DNA of 64,000 nucleotides from Bryopsis sp. KO-2023 (taxonomy: Eukaryota > Chlorophyta > Ulvophyceae > Bryopsidales > Bryopsidaceae), in contig BSYQ01000003.1 in the NCBI GenBank assembly GCA_030272585.1, positions 930,001-994,000 of the forward strand, read 5' to 3'. Shown here in pieces: positions 1 to 19,200 of this stretch (position 1 is its first letter; the number at the start of each line of letters is the position of its first letter). The translations under genes were made by a program, and so were the position numbers. The notes below the pieces were generated by a model. It was not told the DNA's origin. It did no database searches and was given only the letters and a program-made list of their open reading frames with translations.

Positions 1-692
1 ACTCCCGATCGACTGGATGAGACCACTGTCAGGGTTTTGATGCCTGCTGGATTGGAACCCATCGACCCTAACGTGGATGGCTCAGGCAATTTCTGCCCAG
101 TGCCGTTTTACTCATTCTTTGGTGGAAATTCCTTCTTTTCTTTCTTTTCATGTCCTGAACAGGTATGTCGCCCCCCCCCCCCCCCAACACACACATCCCC
201 ACTTTTTTGTTTTCTGATTGGCTCACTTCACATGTGGAATTAAAAACATCATCATACCCAGCTGGAACTTTTTGCTCTTTCTTTCCTGTATTATCCACCT
301 TATCCACCACACATATTTGACCTTTTTTTTCTTGGTTTTTCTCTTAACAGGAGACTCGGCCTTCAGTCGTGACATTCAACTACAGAAGCTTGACCGCGGG
401 GACCCACACTCTCAGCTTCCGAGCAGTTGCTGCGACTGCTGGTGAATTCGCTCTTCCCCCAGTCAGGGCATTTGTCAACGAACAGCCTGAATTGATGGGA
501 CTGAGCAAAGCGGGCAGTCTCACCATCTGTACTGGAAAAGATTGCCAAGCTGTAGAGGACTCATTGCCCAAGATACCCAAAATGTGTCCAAAGAACTGCA
601 ATGATAACGGAGGGTGCGATTTGGACACCGGAAGTTGTTTTTGCTTGCCTGGCTTCGGTGGGGAGGACTGTGGTCAATACACAGCCGCGTGA
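1..692 (+). CDS. Alpha-2-macroglobulin-like protein, C-terminal end with EGF-like tail (5' partial)
   Basis: Two exons are visible, 1-162 and 351-692, joined in phase 0 across a GT-AG intron (gtatgt...taacag); the 5' part lies outside the window. The segment around residues 55-95 of the visible part (SFRAVAATAGEFALPPVRA) resembles the last macroglobulin domain of bacterial-type alpha-2-macroglobulins, where a 'YR.RA..pG.F.lPPv.A' pattern is typical. It is followed by a six-cysteine EGF-like module (CPKNCNDNGGCDLDTGSC, then CFCLPGFGGEDC) and a short tail to the stop at 690-692. Members of this family are large secreted thioester protease traps. The thioester and bait region are not in the window, so inhibitory activity cannot be judged. 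The EGF tail suggests an extracellular or cell-wall location. The family call is by motif memory and fairly sure for the domain type, less so for function. Confidence 0.7.
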
Positions 693-1924
693 CTTCAATT
701 TTTTAAAAAAATCAAGGGGAAAACATCTTCACATCATGGGACTGAGAATTCCTAGTTCTAGACTTTAGGGTGGCTGGTGTAGGGTTAGGATTGCCATTCT
801 CGCTTAGAGCTTTTTCACTTAAATTTTCTTTGTGACCGTTTGTTCATGTTCTACAGCCTATGACTACACTTCTTTTTGGAAAAAAAAAAAAAATCATCAC
901 AGAAATAGGAGGAAAAAAAGGTTGAAAGTATTGATAGAAAGTGTCGGGTAGGGGAAATTGTTTTTTTAGAGGTAATTGGGGTCTCTTGTTTTTTGGAAGC
1001 AATTTTGTATGAGGGGTCGATCAGCTGTGGGCCCATCTTGATTCGCTATGTTGTGGTTAGCTTAAATCAAACTTGTCTTCTGTCATAATGTGGCAGTCAT
1101 TTTTTATTGATGATGTGGAAGGGTGTATCTGGATTTAATCTTTTTTTCCTCAGTGAATGCAAAAGACTCTATGAACGTGTCCAATGCTGGAGGTTAGATG
1201 TATACAGCTGGACCAGACGATGGAAATTCAACCATAATTGCTGATTTTTCAAACAACCATGCAAGAATTTCCATCTTTTCGTTAAAGGGAAAGACGAATC
1301 TTGCCATGGAAAATTCTATGGTGCTCTTTTTTAATCTCCAAACCTATTTGCAAGCCAGAATTCGGAAGGCTCACTCAAGAATCACTTTTTCATCCCCCAC
1401 CATCGATTTGACCGACCAGTATGAACTCAGGTCAATATATATTTGAAACCTTAATTACAAAACCAATTTCCTTATTGGTGCATCCAACAAATATTCGACC
1501 AACACCTTCAGTTCTTGTGAAGCAACAGGTGGATGGAGGATGTTTCTTCTCAATAGAAAAAGAAAAAGAATCGTGTGGAGTCGCTGTTTTTCTTTAATTC
1601 ATGGTTGGTACAGCACTCGATTGCTTTGAGGATCCACATGCACATTCATTATGCAAGAGTTTGGTGCCATTTGGGTGAGCTCAAATCGAATGTGCAAGTT
1701 GAACAACGGGGCCAAAAAAAATCAGCCTCTTGTGCTTTGGCGGGGAGCATGCATGCATGCATGTAATCACTCCGATATTTTCCATGAAATATCTGAGATA
1801 TTATATCTCGCATCCAAGCACGTGGTTGGATTCTGTGTGGGCGCTGAGTGCTGCTGGGCAACACTCTGCTCAATTGTTCAAAAATTGATCCAGGCTTCAA
1901 GCTGCACCACCACGCCAACAACAA
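693..1924. other. Intergenic: 3' UTR of the macroglobulin gene and 5' region of the Ca2+ pump gene
   Basis: No convincing coding exon was found. The stretch holds A/T homopolymers (for example near 880-893) and a GCATGCATGCATGCATG repeat near 1747-1763. The start codon of the following gene is at 1925. Confidence 0.5.
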
Positions 1925-9327
<7,403 letters not shown>

Positions 9328-9747
9328 TGGTGCTGTGGGGGAAAGCACTGAAGGGGAACAGTCTAGAAACAGGGAAATCCGAAAGCATTTTTTGACCAGT
9401 ATTGTTTAGTATTTGTCAGGGACATTGCATCATCAGCCCCTGGATAGCGTTGAGTTTTCCTCTTATGGGTTTTGGGGGTGTTTGGAGTTTTTTCGGTGGA
9501 GATTTGATTTATATATATATATTGTGTAGAGGTGTCGTTACTTTTGTCATAGCTCCTTTTCCAGGAGGAATCTTTTTCTTCCTTTTGGGTGGGTGGGGGC
9601 GAAGAAACCAACACAATCGGAATGGATGTATTCAAGAAACAATATGGAATTTAAGTCCTCTTCCCAAAACCACATTCAAAATAATGAGACTTCGCTTGAC
9701 CATGTCTGGCACGCCCCCGTTGGGTTCAGAAACAATGGGGAATTCAT
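9328..9747. other. Convergent 3' ends of the Ca2+ pump and the glycine-rich gene
   Basis: About 420 bp between two convergent stop codons. Only 3' UTR-like sequence with a short TA run near 9510-9522 was seen. Confidence 0.5.
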
Positions 9748-11146
9748 TCATAGCCGCTTGCAGAAGGGAGCTTTCTTGTTCACTTTGCATATAGCCTGTT
9801 TCAATTCCAGATTCTCTGCCTTGAGGTCATCGATCTCGCCTTGTTGCTTCAGGGCTGTCCTCATCAGTTGATTGCTGGACTCTTGCACCTCCGCCAATTC
9901 AGAAGAAAGCTGATCCAGAGTCTCCTTTGTGACTGACACTGCAGAGCTCGACCCCATTTCTGGACAAGATGAATATCTTCGTTCATTAGCGCCAAGAAGG
10001 TGGTATTCAACTTCACACACAAACCTTGGCTAGGTTGATGTAAACCCATGAATCGATCGAGTTTTTCGGCTTCCCCAAACCCCCGATAAAAAGAAATTAT
10101 TCCTTTTTTAAGAATAAAAAATTGAAATAATTATAACAATAATTTACCTGGATGACGAGAGTCGTGATCAGTACCTAGGCTGGATAGGTTTCGGGATGAA
10201 GAGGTGAGGTCCCCACTTTGACCGTTTTTTGCAGAGTCTTGCTGGTCAGGCGATTTGAGTGGCATTCCAACTCGCGAGCTCACATTACCTAAATCATCCA
10301 CAGGACTACATCAAGGCGACATTGTCTTCTAATTAGACCTCGGGGCAATGCAAAATAATCTCCTCCACATCGTAAAATTCTGCAAATTTTTGTTCCAGTA
10401 GCACGCACATTTTTTTGTTATGTCCAGGTGTATGGCTTCACAACCAACCCCCCAAAAAAACTGATCCAGTAACGCATCTCCACAAGCATCGAGCACTGTT
10501 TACAGCTGCCCTCTCACCAACAAACTGCTGAATGCTTGACATCATGCCCTCCATGGCACTTGGTTTCAGAACCAGTCCAACCCCAAACCCATATCCAAGC
10601 CCTACTCCACATCCAAGGCCACCCCCCAATCCTTTAACACCCAAATTCCTAATGGAATCTGTCACAGTGTAGCCGATATTTCCTACTCCACCAGGGAGAC
10701 TGCTCAAGCCAGAGCTGATCCCACTGCTGACTTGATTTACTCCAGGAACACCCCCTAGGAAAAAAAAGAAAGAAATCCATCGATATTTGTCATGGGGGCA
10801 AAGTTAGTACATTGTTTGTATTCCTTTTTCACACACTTGCACCACTACCATCAAAGATCCCTGGATTTCTTGGCCGAAAATCAGTCTGTTTCGAAATTTT
10901 TCTGATGGGATGTGCACCGTTCTTCATCTCATTACTGACTGACATATCGCACCTAAGCTCACCCGTTTGCCGAACCCCACGCCCACGCCACAGCCGACAC
11001 CCAAGCCTGAAAAATCAACCCATGGTGCTGAATTCTACGTCGGAAAACAACACTGGAGGTAGAGGAGGGATCGTCCACTCTGTCAGAATCGTACCGAAAC
11101 CAACCCCGCCAAAGCGAAACGAGAAGGGCCATCGTGAATCTCCCAT
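9748..11146 (-). CDS. Glycine-rich protein with C-terminal coiled coil, function unknown
   Basis: Six exons on the minus strand join in frame (11146-11095, 11006-10963, 10885-10837, 10754-10518, 10288-10148, 9959-9748; 735 nt, 244 aa). The N terminus (MGDSRWPFSFRFGGVGFG) runs into a G-x-G block, GLGVGCGVGVGFGKR. A second block of the same kind (GGGLGCGVGLGYGFGVGL) follows around residue 90. Such alternating Gly/hydrophobic blocks are seen in some plant proteins of unknown function and could be membrane hairpins or beta structure. The middle is Ser/Gln-rich and hydrophilic. The last 70 residues form a heptad coiled coil (LDQLSSELAEVQESSNQL and onward) ending in KAPFCKRL. No catalytic motif is visible. 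Both G-blocks precede splice sites, so internal duplication is possible. The exon structure is convincing; the biological role is not known to me. Confidence 0.8.
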
Positions 11147-12482
11147 GATCGCCTCAAAGAATTCGGAATGCTTGTGGGAGGCAAGGACTGGTGTCGTGAC
11201 TATCAACCCCCTGGCCGACCTCAAACAATCCTGTCTCTGCCATGTACATCGAAATGGAGGAAATCGACGGGGTGCGGAAAACGCCCTCCTCTGGCAACAA
11301 TATTCTTGCAGAATAATACCACTTCAACCATCCAAACACCCCTCGTCATTGTGCATCCGATCTCTCTCCAGGTTCACCCCAGGAGCAAAATTTCGACACC
11401 TCCACCGATCAATCCATTCATCATTCAATGGTGGTACAAACCCTCAAGAGATTCGAATCGAAGTCTCAGCGAATATCAACACATCCCCTTTGCCGGTTGG
11501 TGGCTTTAATCAGACATTTCGTAACGAGACAGAGTTGAACAGAGTTGATTTGGGCTATCTGATTGATTGTGGTCGTCGGGGTACTGCCAACCACAAGGCC
11601 AGCTGTCTGAGGGGCTGGTGTGCTGGTGACCTGAAGTTCGAATTGACACAACCCCATGCTGGCGATGGGGTGGTCTTCTGGCCGTTTCACTGACTGGTTG
11701 TGTAATGTGTTTGATTGAACGGCCATGTGTGTGATTTCTGTCCGATATGTACCAGCAAGAGAGTCATCCAGGGCTGAAAAGGATGTTTTGACGGTCTGTG
11801 TAGAAGCTCATAACTTTTATGGGATCTGTTCTGACTTAATACATCGAATTAATATCTTCCTGTTGATTGATACCCTCTTTCAGGACCTCGCAGGACCACC
11901 ACACAAGGATTTCGGAAGATACGAAAAAGGCAGAATCAGGAAGCGAATTCCTCGCTGCCTGTCATTCTCATTCTGTTGTTGATGGTGATCTTGGAGCAAG
12001 CACCCACCCTGCCACGCCCCCCGATCGCCGTCGGTGGTGCAACTCCGGAAGTACACGAGAGGCACGCGGAGTGCAACGCAAAGGATCTCATATTCCTCGA
12101 AAATAGGCACAGAAATATGCGCATATGTATTATGTAAAGGTCAGGACTTCGTGACTGTTCTACAACCATGGGACAAAACGCATTTCCATGGCGTGCTCGT
12201 CCATCAGAGATCGATTATTTTTCGCGGCTGTGGCTTATCCTGGACTGTGACCAGGTCTATCAACGTTAGGAGTTGGGCGTTGTCAAGCGGGGGTCGAAGT
12301 CACGTCACGCTACGTCGGACGAGCCAGGGCCCACGCTTATTCGTAAAGGGCCCCTCAACGAAACGAGGGGGGTTAAAGCGTCGGGACGAGGTTGAACGAT
12401 GCTGGCTGGTCCTCCAGGGCTGTTCACTTTCGCTCTGCACCTGCTGGACGTATAATACGAATATTCACGACCTGGGGAAGAA
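11147..12482. promoter_or_regulatory. Divergent intergenic region between the glycine-rich gene and the secretory orphan
   Basis: The flanking genes are transcribed away from this 1.3-kb interval, so it should hold both promoters. The open frames in it are without family features and lie across both strands. No TATA box was assigned with confidence. Confidence 0.4.
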
Positions 12483-13403
12483 ATGGCGTTATTTCACGGC
12501 GTCCTGTTGTGTTGTATGGCGGCATCGGTGGCGAGTTTCTTCTCAAAGAAGGCGCTGTCCAAGCGGGAGAAGCGTTCGATTGAGCGGTTGCGGAAAGCTT
12601 TGCGGAAGTCGGCGACGAGTGGGAGTTTTAGAACGTGGGGTACGGAAGTGAGCTGTTTCCGCGGCAAGGGCCGGTGGGCGTCTGGGCCGGACCGACCAGG
12701 AAAGTGGGGTTTCAAACAGACCTCAGATTTGGTCGGCAGTTTCGTCAAGAGTATGCATGGCGGCGGGTACGATTTCAAAGTCACGAAGTCGACGCAAATG
12801 GTAACCTCGACGGGGGATACCAAAGAAACCGCCAAAATCGTGACAGAAACGCTCTTGAGAGGTACTAAAGCTTTCATGCGATTCAAGAAGGCGCCACAGG
12901 TGTTCAGGCAGGTGTTCCCCAACCGTTGGTTTGATGTTAAAAATCACGATTTGGGGGATCTTGTGGACGTGGAAGGCTTAGCCGCGAACATGCGGTTGTT
13001 CGACGAGTCGGAGCTGGATGAGCGGAAGACGATGGGCGTTACTGTAACGTCGACCGTGATGGAAGACGGCACGCGCGCAAAGTGTTTCAGAGTCGCCGTC
13101 AATTCAGCCATCGTGAAGAAAATCGACAAAGACAAGAATGTGACTCCAGGCAGTTTGATGGGGGAAGTGGTTTCGGAGGGTTTTATGGATGATGTGTATG
13201 GAGGAGCGAACGCCTGGACGGAGTATTTGGTTTCTGAGAGGGAGGGGTTGATCGTGGGGATTCAATCGAAGGCAAGAAGCAGCCGGGTGAACGAAGAGTC
13301 GGGCGATTGGGAATGTGATGTGGAAGTGCGAAGGAGCTTGAGGGTGTACGATTACGATCAGCCCATGTCACTTCCGGATCCAGCTGCCTCCGGTGCTGTG
13401 TAG
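12483..13403 (+). CDS. Intronless orphan with N-terminal signal peptide
   Basis: A single uninterrupted frame encodes 306 aa. The first 18 residues (MALFHGVLLCCMAASVAS) look like an ER signal peptide, followed at once by a strongly basic stretch (KKALSKREKRSIERLRKALRK). The remainder is a mixed alpha/beta-like soluble domain with no motif I recognise, ending in an acidic and Pro-containing tail (DYDQPMSLPDPAASGAV). It has no introns, unlike most neighbours. The G-rich codon use is consistent with coding. The start is the first ATG of the frame, with the signal peptide directly following. It could be a lineage-specific secreted or lumenal protein; I do not assign a function. Confidence 0.65.
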   Translation: MALFHGVLLCCMAASVASFFSKKALSKREKRSIERLRKALRKSATSGSFRTWGTEVSCFRGKGRWASGPDRPGKWGFKQTSDLVGSFVKSMHGGGYDFKVTKSTQMVTSTGDTKETAKIVTETLLRGTKAFMRFKKAPQVFRQVFPNRWFDVKNHDLGDLVDVEGLAANMRLFDESELDERKTMGVTVTSTVMEDGTRAKCFRVAVNSAIVKKIDKDKNVTPGSLMGEVVSEGFMDDVYGGANAWTEYLVSEREGLIVGIQSKARSSRVNEESGDWECDVEVRRSLRVYDYDQPMSLPDPAASGAV

Positions 13404-16219
13404 CAAAACACCCGAATTTGAACAGTCGGAAGAAAAATCAGGGGTCATGGGGGTTATCATGCTACACGGAGAAGAGTTTTTTTTTTCGAAACTCTTTTCT
13501 TGCTTTTTTTTCAATTCCTGCCATCAAATCCACCGGGTGTGTTTCAATTCGCTGGGAAATGGAAGGATGTTTTTTTTAGGTATGTGACACCTGGTATTTT
13601 CTATTCTTGGGATTCTATATTAGTGGGGATTTGAGGGTTACCTATTGTCCATTGCCCCGACTCGGATATAATATATTAATGTATATCTTCGATGTCGGTG
13701 ACGGCAATGACAAAGGGAAAAAAACACAAAAAATCAAAAAGAAAAAACATTTCGGAAAAAAAAAAAAGAAAGATTGAAAGACAACAGTTTATTGGAAAAA
13801 AAAAGACACGAAAATGAGGTTTTGGCTTGTGTGGTGACTTGAACAGAAAAAAGAAACCATGGAAAGTGCAAGATTTACAATTGGCTTTGAGCACAGGAAT
13901 AAAAGAAAAAAGAAATATATTATTTATTTGGAATGAGGGCTGAAACAAATATAGATACTGGCACAGCGATCTGTGTCGATGGCAAAAAAACCGAGTGACT
14001 CATCGTCAATTCTTTTATTCTCTGGTGTCTGGGTTTTTTTTTGGACGCTGGATTACGATGAGGGAACTTTGCCAAACACAGTATCGTTTGCTAGTTTTTT
14101 TGTTTATTTTCACTCGTTTTTTGAAAGAGAATGGAAGTTCAAGCAACATCCCAAAACAGGGGAGTTGTTTGTTTAGTTGAAATTTTTCGGGGGAGGGAGG
14201 GGGGGGATCTAACGCGGGAGCGCAAAAAAGAAAAAAAATCTTCACGAAACACAGGGGTTTCTTGAGTTTCTGAATGGGGTTGCACGAAAGTGGGGGGGGG
14301 GGGAAATGTATGCAGCTTTAGTTCAACTTTCTTTCGGGGGGATAGTGTCTCATTTTCTCTTTTTTTTTCTTCTTTTTTTTTGGGGGGGGGGTTTGGTCGG
14401 ATTCGAAATTGGGTACCAAATGAATTTCTTGCCAGGAGCACGTGCACACTCTTTTTTTTTTGTCGCACTCATTTTCCTCCTGTGGTGTCATCCTTGTACA
14501 GTAGAAAAAAAAATGCCTCTGAAAAGCGATATTTTTAGAGCTTTCGGGGGGCAGCTCAGGGATTTTCTGGTTCTGGAGAGGGTTCACTGGAAAATCTGAC
14601 AGTCCTCATTTCTTTAAATTGAAAAAACATAGAGGATAGTTGAGGGATGGCTGCCACGACTTGGCAAGGGGGCTGTATTTTTTATTTATGGAAATATACA
14701 TCTTGGAGAGAAACGGAAAAAAAAAAAGAAAAAATTCTGTTTTTCCGATGCACCTCCAAGGTTTCGTTTTTTTTTGTTTCGTTTCATATTTTCTTTTTGT
14801 TTCGTTTCATATTTTCTTTTTGTTTCGTTTCATATTTTCTCTTTGTTTCGTTTCATCTTTTTTTGCATTTTTTTTTTCTCTTTTTTTTTGGCATTATTTG
14901 TTTTTTGGAGTTGTGATATGCCTGTAGAGAGGGATATCAACTCATCGACTTGGTGCATGTCACCAGAAAAAAAATGTGGTGAGGTTTGGGGGAAGGAAAA
15001 AAAAAACAAAAAAAAAACCAAAACAAATCAGTTTCATGTATGGTGTCAGCTTCTTTCCAGTTTCTGAGAGGGAGGGAAGGAAGCAAAAAGCGTATTAATA
15101 TGCAGCTGTATTTTTTACGCTTTTTTCGAAGTGCACCGTTTCTTTTGCGGGTTTTTGACAGCAGTTGGAAAGATCGTGGTTTATTATTCTTCCTTAGTAT
15201 TTTTTCCAGGTGTGGGTTGGTGGTGGATTGGTCCGGATTGATTTCATTTTCTTGTTTTGGCTTGACCAATATTGTGAGTTGGATTTGTCATCCCGCCATG
15301 TTATTTTACATTAAATTTAAAATCTGTTTTTACTGTTTGTTTGAGTTCAAGGCCAGTCACGTGATTGTTTTTGCTTCTTGTCAGGATTTTTTTTGCACAA
15401 ATGTTACTGCTCGATTGTTCCAAGTTTCTGCAAGGAAAGCGCAGAAATTTTTGGGTTTGGATGCATCCTGTTTAATTTTTGTTTGCTGAGGTCGTAATCA
15501 AAAACGCCAGAACGAAAAGTAAATTCCGTAATGCCGCGGGCAAATCCAAAATCAAAATGGGGGCGACGTGGTTGAGAGCGTCCAACCCCAACCTCGGATT
15601 TTCCTGTAGGAGATGACAAAGCACCCCGCGGTCGCAGTAAAAATATGGGGGGCTGCATCCGTTTTTTCTGGTGCGGTGCAAGCGTGGGCAATCGTCGGCA
15701 CGCTGTGTGGGTGAGGGAGGAGGCGAAGCTGGTTGATCGAGAAACAAAACATCTGACGAGGGGCTCCGTTTTTCCATCGGTCAGGTACCGTTCTCTGTGC
15801 GTTTAACCGCGTTTTTGTTCGGCTGGGCCCACCTTCTCGCTGTGCGTCATGGGTTCGTTTACTGAGTCGCTCGACTGGTGTAACCGTGTTTCGCCCCCCA
15901 TCCATTTGAATCGACTGCCAGTCATTACCGTTGGAGAAAACACTCCCAAGGGGCACGAAAACGAAACGCATCACGCTCCGTCGAGACGCGGGAGCTGTGC
16001 ATTCACAATGGGAATCCTTCTCGTTCGGTTTTGTGGTTCGTTGAAGGTGGATTTGAATTCTCATCCATAATAGCTTGCGGCGCCCTTTTACTTGCATGTG
16101 ATCGAAACCTTTGACATTGCAAACGACACCACCTTGGCTTTTTGTTTTTTGTTGTTGTTTTTTTTTTCTGGAAGGATGGAAACGATATGACGGATGCTTT
16201 GTGGGGTAGGTGAATTGAG
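13404..16219. other. Long low-complexity intergenic stretch
   Basis: About 2.8 kb without a supportable gene. From 13.4 to 15.4 kb it is dominated by poly-T, poly-A and poly-G runs and probably contains the 3' UTR of the preceding gene. From about 15.5 to 16.2 kb it is richer in CpG and ends in a polypyrimidine tract just before the next start codon, so it probably holds promoter and 5' UTR of the NB-ARC/TPR gene, possibly with a leader intron. Confidence 0.5.
14776..14860. repeat. 23-bp tandem repeat, about 3.7 copies
   Basis: The unit GTTTCGTTTCATATTTTCTTTTT-type (23 bp) occurs at 14776-14798, 14799-14821 and 14822-14844 (one T to C change), then a partial copy to 14860. It lies in non-coding, T-rich DNA. 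Confidence 0.85.
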
Positions 16220-19200
16220 ATGGCGGCACATCATTATGCTCCAATTCCTGATGTGGACATCGCTGCCGATGCGGAGCACCTCCAAAACTCAGTGAAGGTT
16301 GCAAAAAGGGAGGTGTCCTACCCCAACCGAGTCGTTTCCGCAGCTTTCGCAGATTTCTGCGATTGCACCTTGGACATGCTGTCCCAGCTGATCCAGAACA
16401 TCACTGAAATGGTCGATAAGCAGTCCGGATGGCTGGAGCCACACAATGTGGCGAAAGAAACCATCAGAAAAATCCTGGCCGTGGCTGACCTCTTCGATGA
16501 GAACCAGGTGGAGGGACTTGACGAGTTGTGCGAGGTTTTGGCTTTCATCAAGCAGAAATCTGCAGCTTTCCGGAGCGAGAATCGGTGTTGTGGGATGTTT
16601 GTGGGGGTGCATGCCAAACAGATCGCCGATGCTTCGGGTCGATTGAAAGCATTGGGGGTCAAACTGAAGTTGCAGGAGTTTTTGGATTGGAGATCGCAGC
16701 CTCCACGAAATCAGCCAATAGAAACGGTGCCTCCGGAAACTGTGATAGATTCATCGGAAGGGCTAGAAATCGAAGCGGGGGATGAGGAAGTAGAACCTAT
16801 GGGGATGGAGGGGGGTGACACGGAGGGGGCAGAGGAAAGCAACGTCCAATCTGAAGATCCATTAATAGAAATTGATGAACAGGAAGTTGTGGGGGAAGAT
16901 GGGGATCGATCTCAAACTGCATTGGTAGAAATTGAGGAGCAAGAGGTGGAGGTCGATATCCCAGAAGCCGACGTTCAAGCCGATGAGAGTGTCGGGAGTG
17001 TGGTTGTGGAGGAAGAGGTCGTCCAGGATTTTTCCTTGCACAGTGCATCTCCCGCTGCTGATGTGCAACTGTCGGATGAAAAACCTGTGGGGGAATTAGA
17101 CGAAGGAGAACCTGAAAATCTTGCTGTCAAACCCATCGAACGACAGGGTTCGATTCCTGTGGCTCCAGCTGTGAAAGGAGAGGAAGCCGATCTTGTGGGG
17201 GAGGTTATCGAAAGTGCGTGTGCTGCCATTGGGCCGATTTCAGATGCCCCTACAGTCGAGATGAGGTCGAAAATCCCAACACCCCCACCTTCACCGCTGC
17301 CGGTCAACATCGAGGTGGAAGAAAACTTGATCGATCTGCCGATATGTGAGGAGGTGGTGGCCGAAGAGGGCGATTCGTCTGGGTCGCAGAGTTTAAAACA
17401 ACAGGAAGAGGTTGTCGATTCTTCTGGGATATCTGGTTTAGCAAGCCAGGGAGCACCACATGATTTGGTGGTGGAAGATGCGTTTGAACCCCATTCAAGA
17501 ATTCCACCCCCCAGCTTGTTAGATATTGTGGATGGTGAGGTGGGCCTCCAGCAACCCCACAATGTGAAAACGCACATGGTTGCTGTTGAGGTCGGGGAGG
17601 AATCACCCCCGGTTGGGTTGGTGGATCGATATGAGTGCAAGGAGGCAGACGCCAAACACTCGTCGAGCGAAATATTCGTGGAGAGCCAACAGCTGGTTGA
17701 TTTAGAGGAAAAGATCTCGGAGGAAATCCGGGGTGAGTGTTTCGAATGGACAAGCAGAGCGTGTTCTTCCAGAATTCCGACACCTCCAGAAAGGTCAACG
17801 GGGGGAGGGACGAATGGTAAGCCTTGTGATCAGTCGAAAGTCGTTGGGCATTTCAAAATGGATAAGATTCGATCGCTGACCTCGAGAATTCCACCTCCAC
17901 CGGGGATGTATGGAAACGAAAAAGAGGCTCTCGGTGGCCGTACGCTTTTGAGAGAAGCTAGTTTTTCGTCCAGAAAAACCCTGGTGGAGTCGATTCCGGA
18001 AGAGTCTGGTGGTGATATTTACTGGGCCGATGTGGTCACAGATGAAGAGCAAGCCTCTCCAAACAAGGCGCCTGATGGTGGATCAGAATGCTCAGTAGAT
18101 GTTGCATGTGTGGTGCCGACCGTCCCAGCCGAAGAGGGGGTAGCCCAATTGGACGTGGGGGTTCTTAGCCTGATCGAAGGGAAAGTTCTGGATCGAGACT
18201 CGCCATCGATGTGCACCATAGTGAAAGGGGATGGACGGTTTTGTGTGGGTTGGATCATCAGGCACTTTTTAGAGCGAAAGAGAATTGTAGAAGAGTTCGG
18301 TGGGTTGGTGTTTTCTTTGAGGGCAGGGGAGGTTAGCTGCGATCAGACAGGGTCCCGCAAACTGCTGGATCTTTTTCATAGGAAGCTGCTGATGGCCGGA
18401 AGGGGTTCCGAAATTGACTTTACGTCAAATCTCAGCGGTGGATGGGATGTCGAGTCTTTGATTTATCAATGTCGGGAAATTTTGGCAGGTCGGCGGTGCC
18501 TTTTGATTATCGAGGATTTGGTCAAAAATCACGTTGCAGTCTTGGAGCCTTTTTTGGTGTTAGGCATTGGAATCTTGGCAACATCCCCCTCGATGGAAGA
18601 CATCAGTGGGTCTGGAGATAGCAGTGTTTCGGTGGTTGAGGTGGACCGCTTGCCAGAATCAGATGCTTTGAGATTCTTCAGGCAAGCGATCGGCGAAGGG
18701 TTCGAGAAGGAGAGCCATCATGACCAGTCGATAGTAAATTCTTGCCGAGGGAATTTTTCAGGGCTGCTTGTGAGTGCTGCACTGGTCAACCACCGGGTCG
18801 AGTGGGAGGCGGTCAGCAAAATGGCTGCAACAAGAGAGATTGCATCCAAGTTTACAGGCGGGGATTTTAACACTCTGGATGGCAAGAACATCCCGGAGCT
18901 TTCTGTGTGTATCGACAGGTTGCCAGAATGTGATCGAGAATTGTTCGCCAGGCTGTCTGCTTTTCCTTCAAACACCGCCATCCCGGCTGTGATCATCAGG
19001 GGTGTGTGGGGTGAGCCTGAACCGGCGGATTTGGCCAGGAAATTGGCTATGTTCGAGACGCTTTTGTTGGTATGGTGTTGTGGGGAAGGACGGTGGCTGC
19101 TGGATGAAAATCAGCATGCCCTTGCTGAACTCCAGGCAAACTCTGATGGAAACCGAGAGGGGCTCCTGTTGGAGTCGACACACAGGATGGCTGAGTGTGT

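Noticed and set aside
14762-14870. Tandem 23-mers considered as a CRISPR-like array
   Set aside because: The units are directly contiguous with no spacers and the context is a eukaryotic T-rich region; simple tandem repeat.
15552-16304. 250-codon minus-strand open frame upstream of the STAND/TPR gene
   Set aside because: No domain, low-complexity segments (Lys/Gln runs from poly-T), and it overlaps the start of a well-supported plus-strand gene.
17141-17160. tRNA T-arm-like sequence (ACAGG-GTTCGATT-CCTGT)
   Set aside because: It lies inside the coding frame of the STAND/TPR gene, has an 8-nt loop, and no acceptor, D- or anticodon arm could be placed around it.
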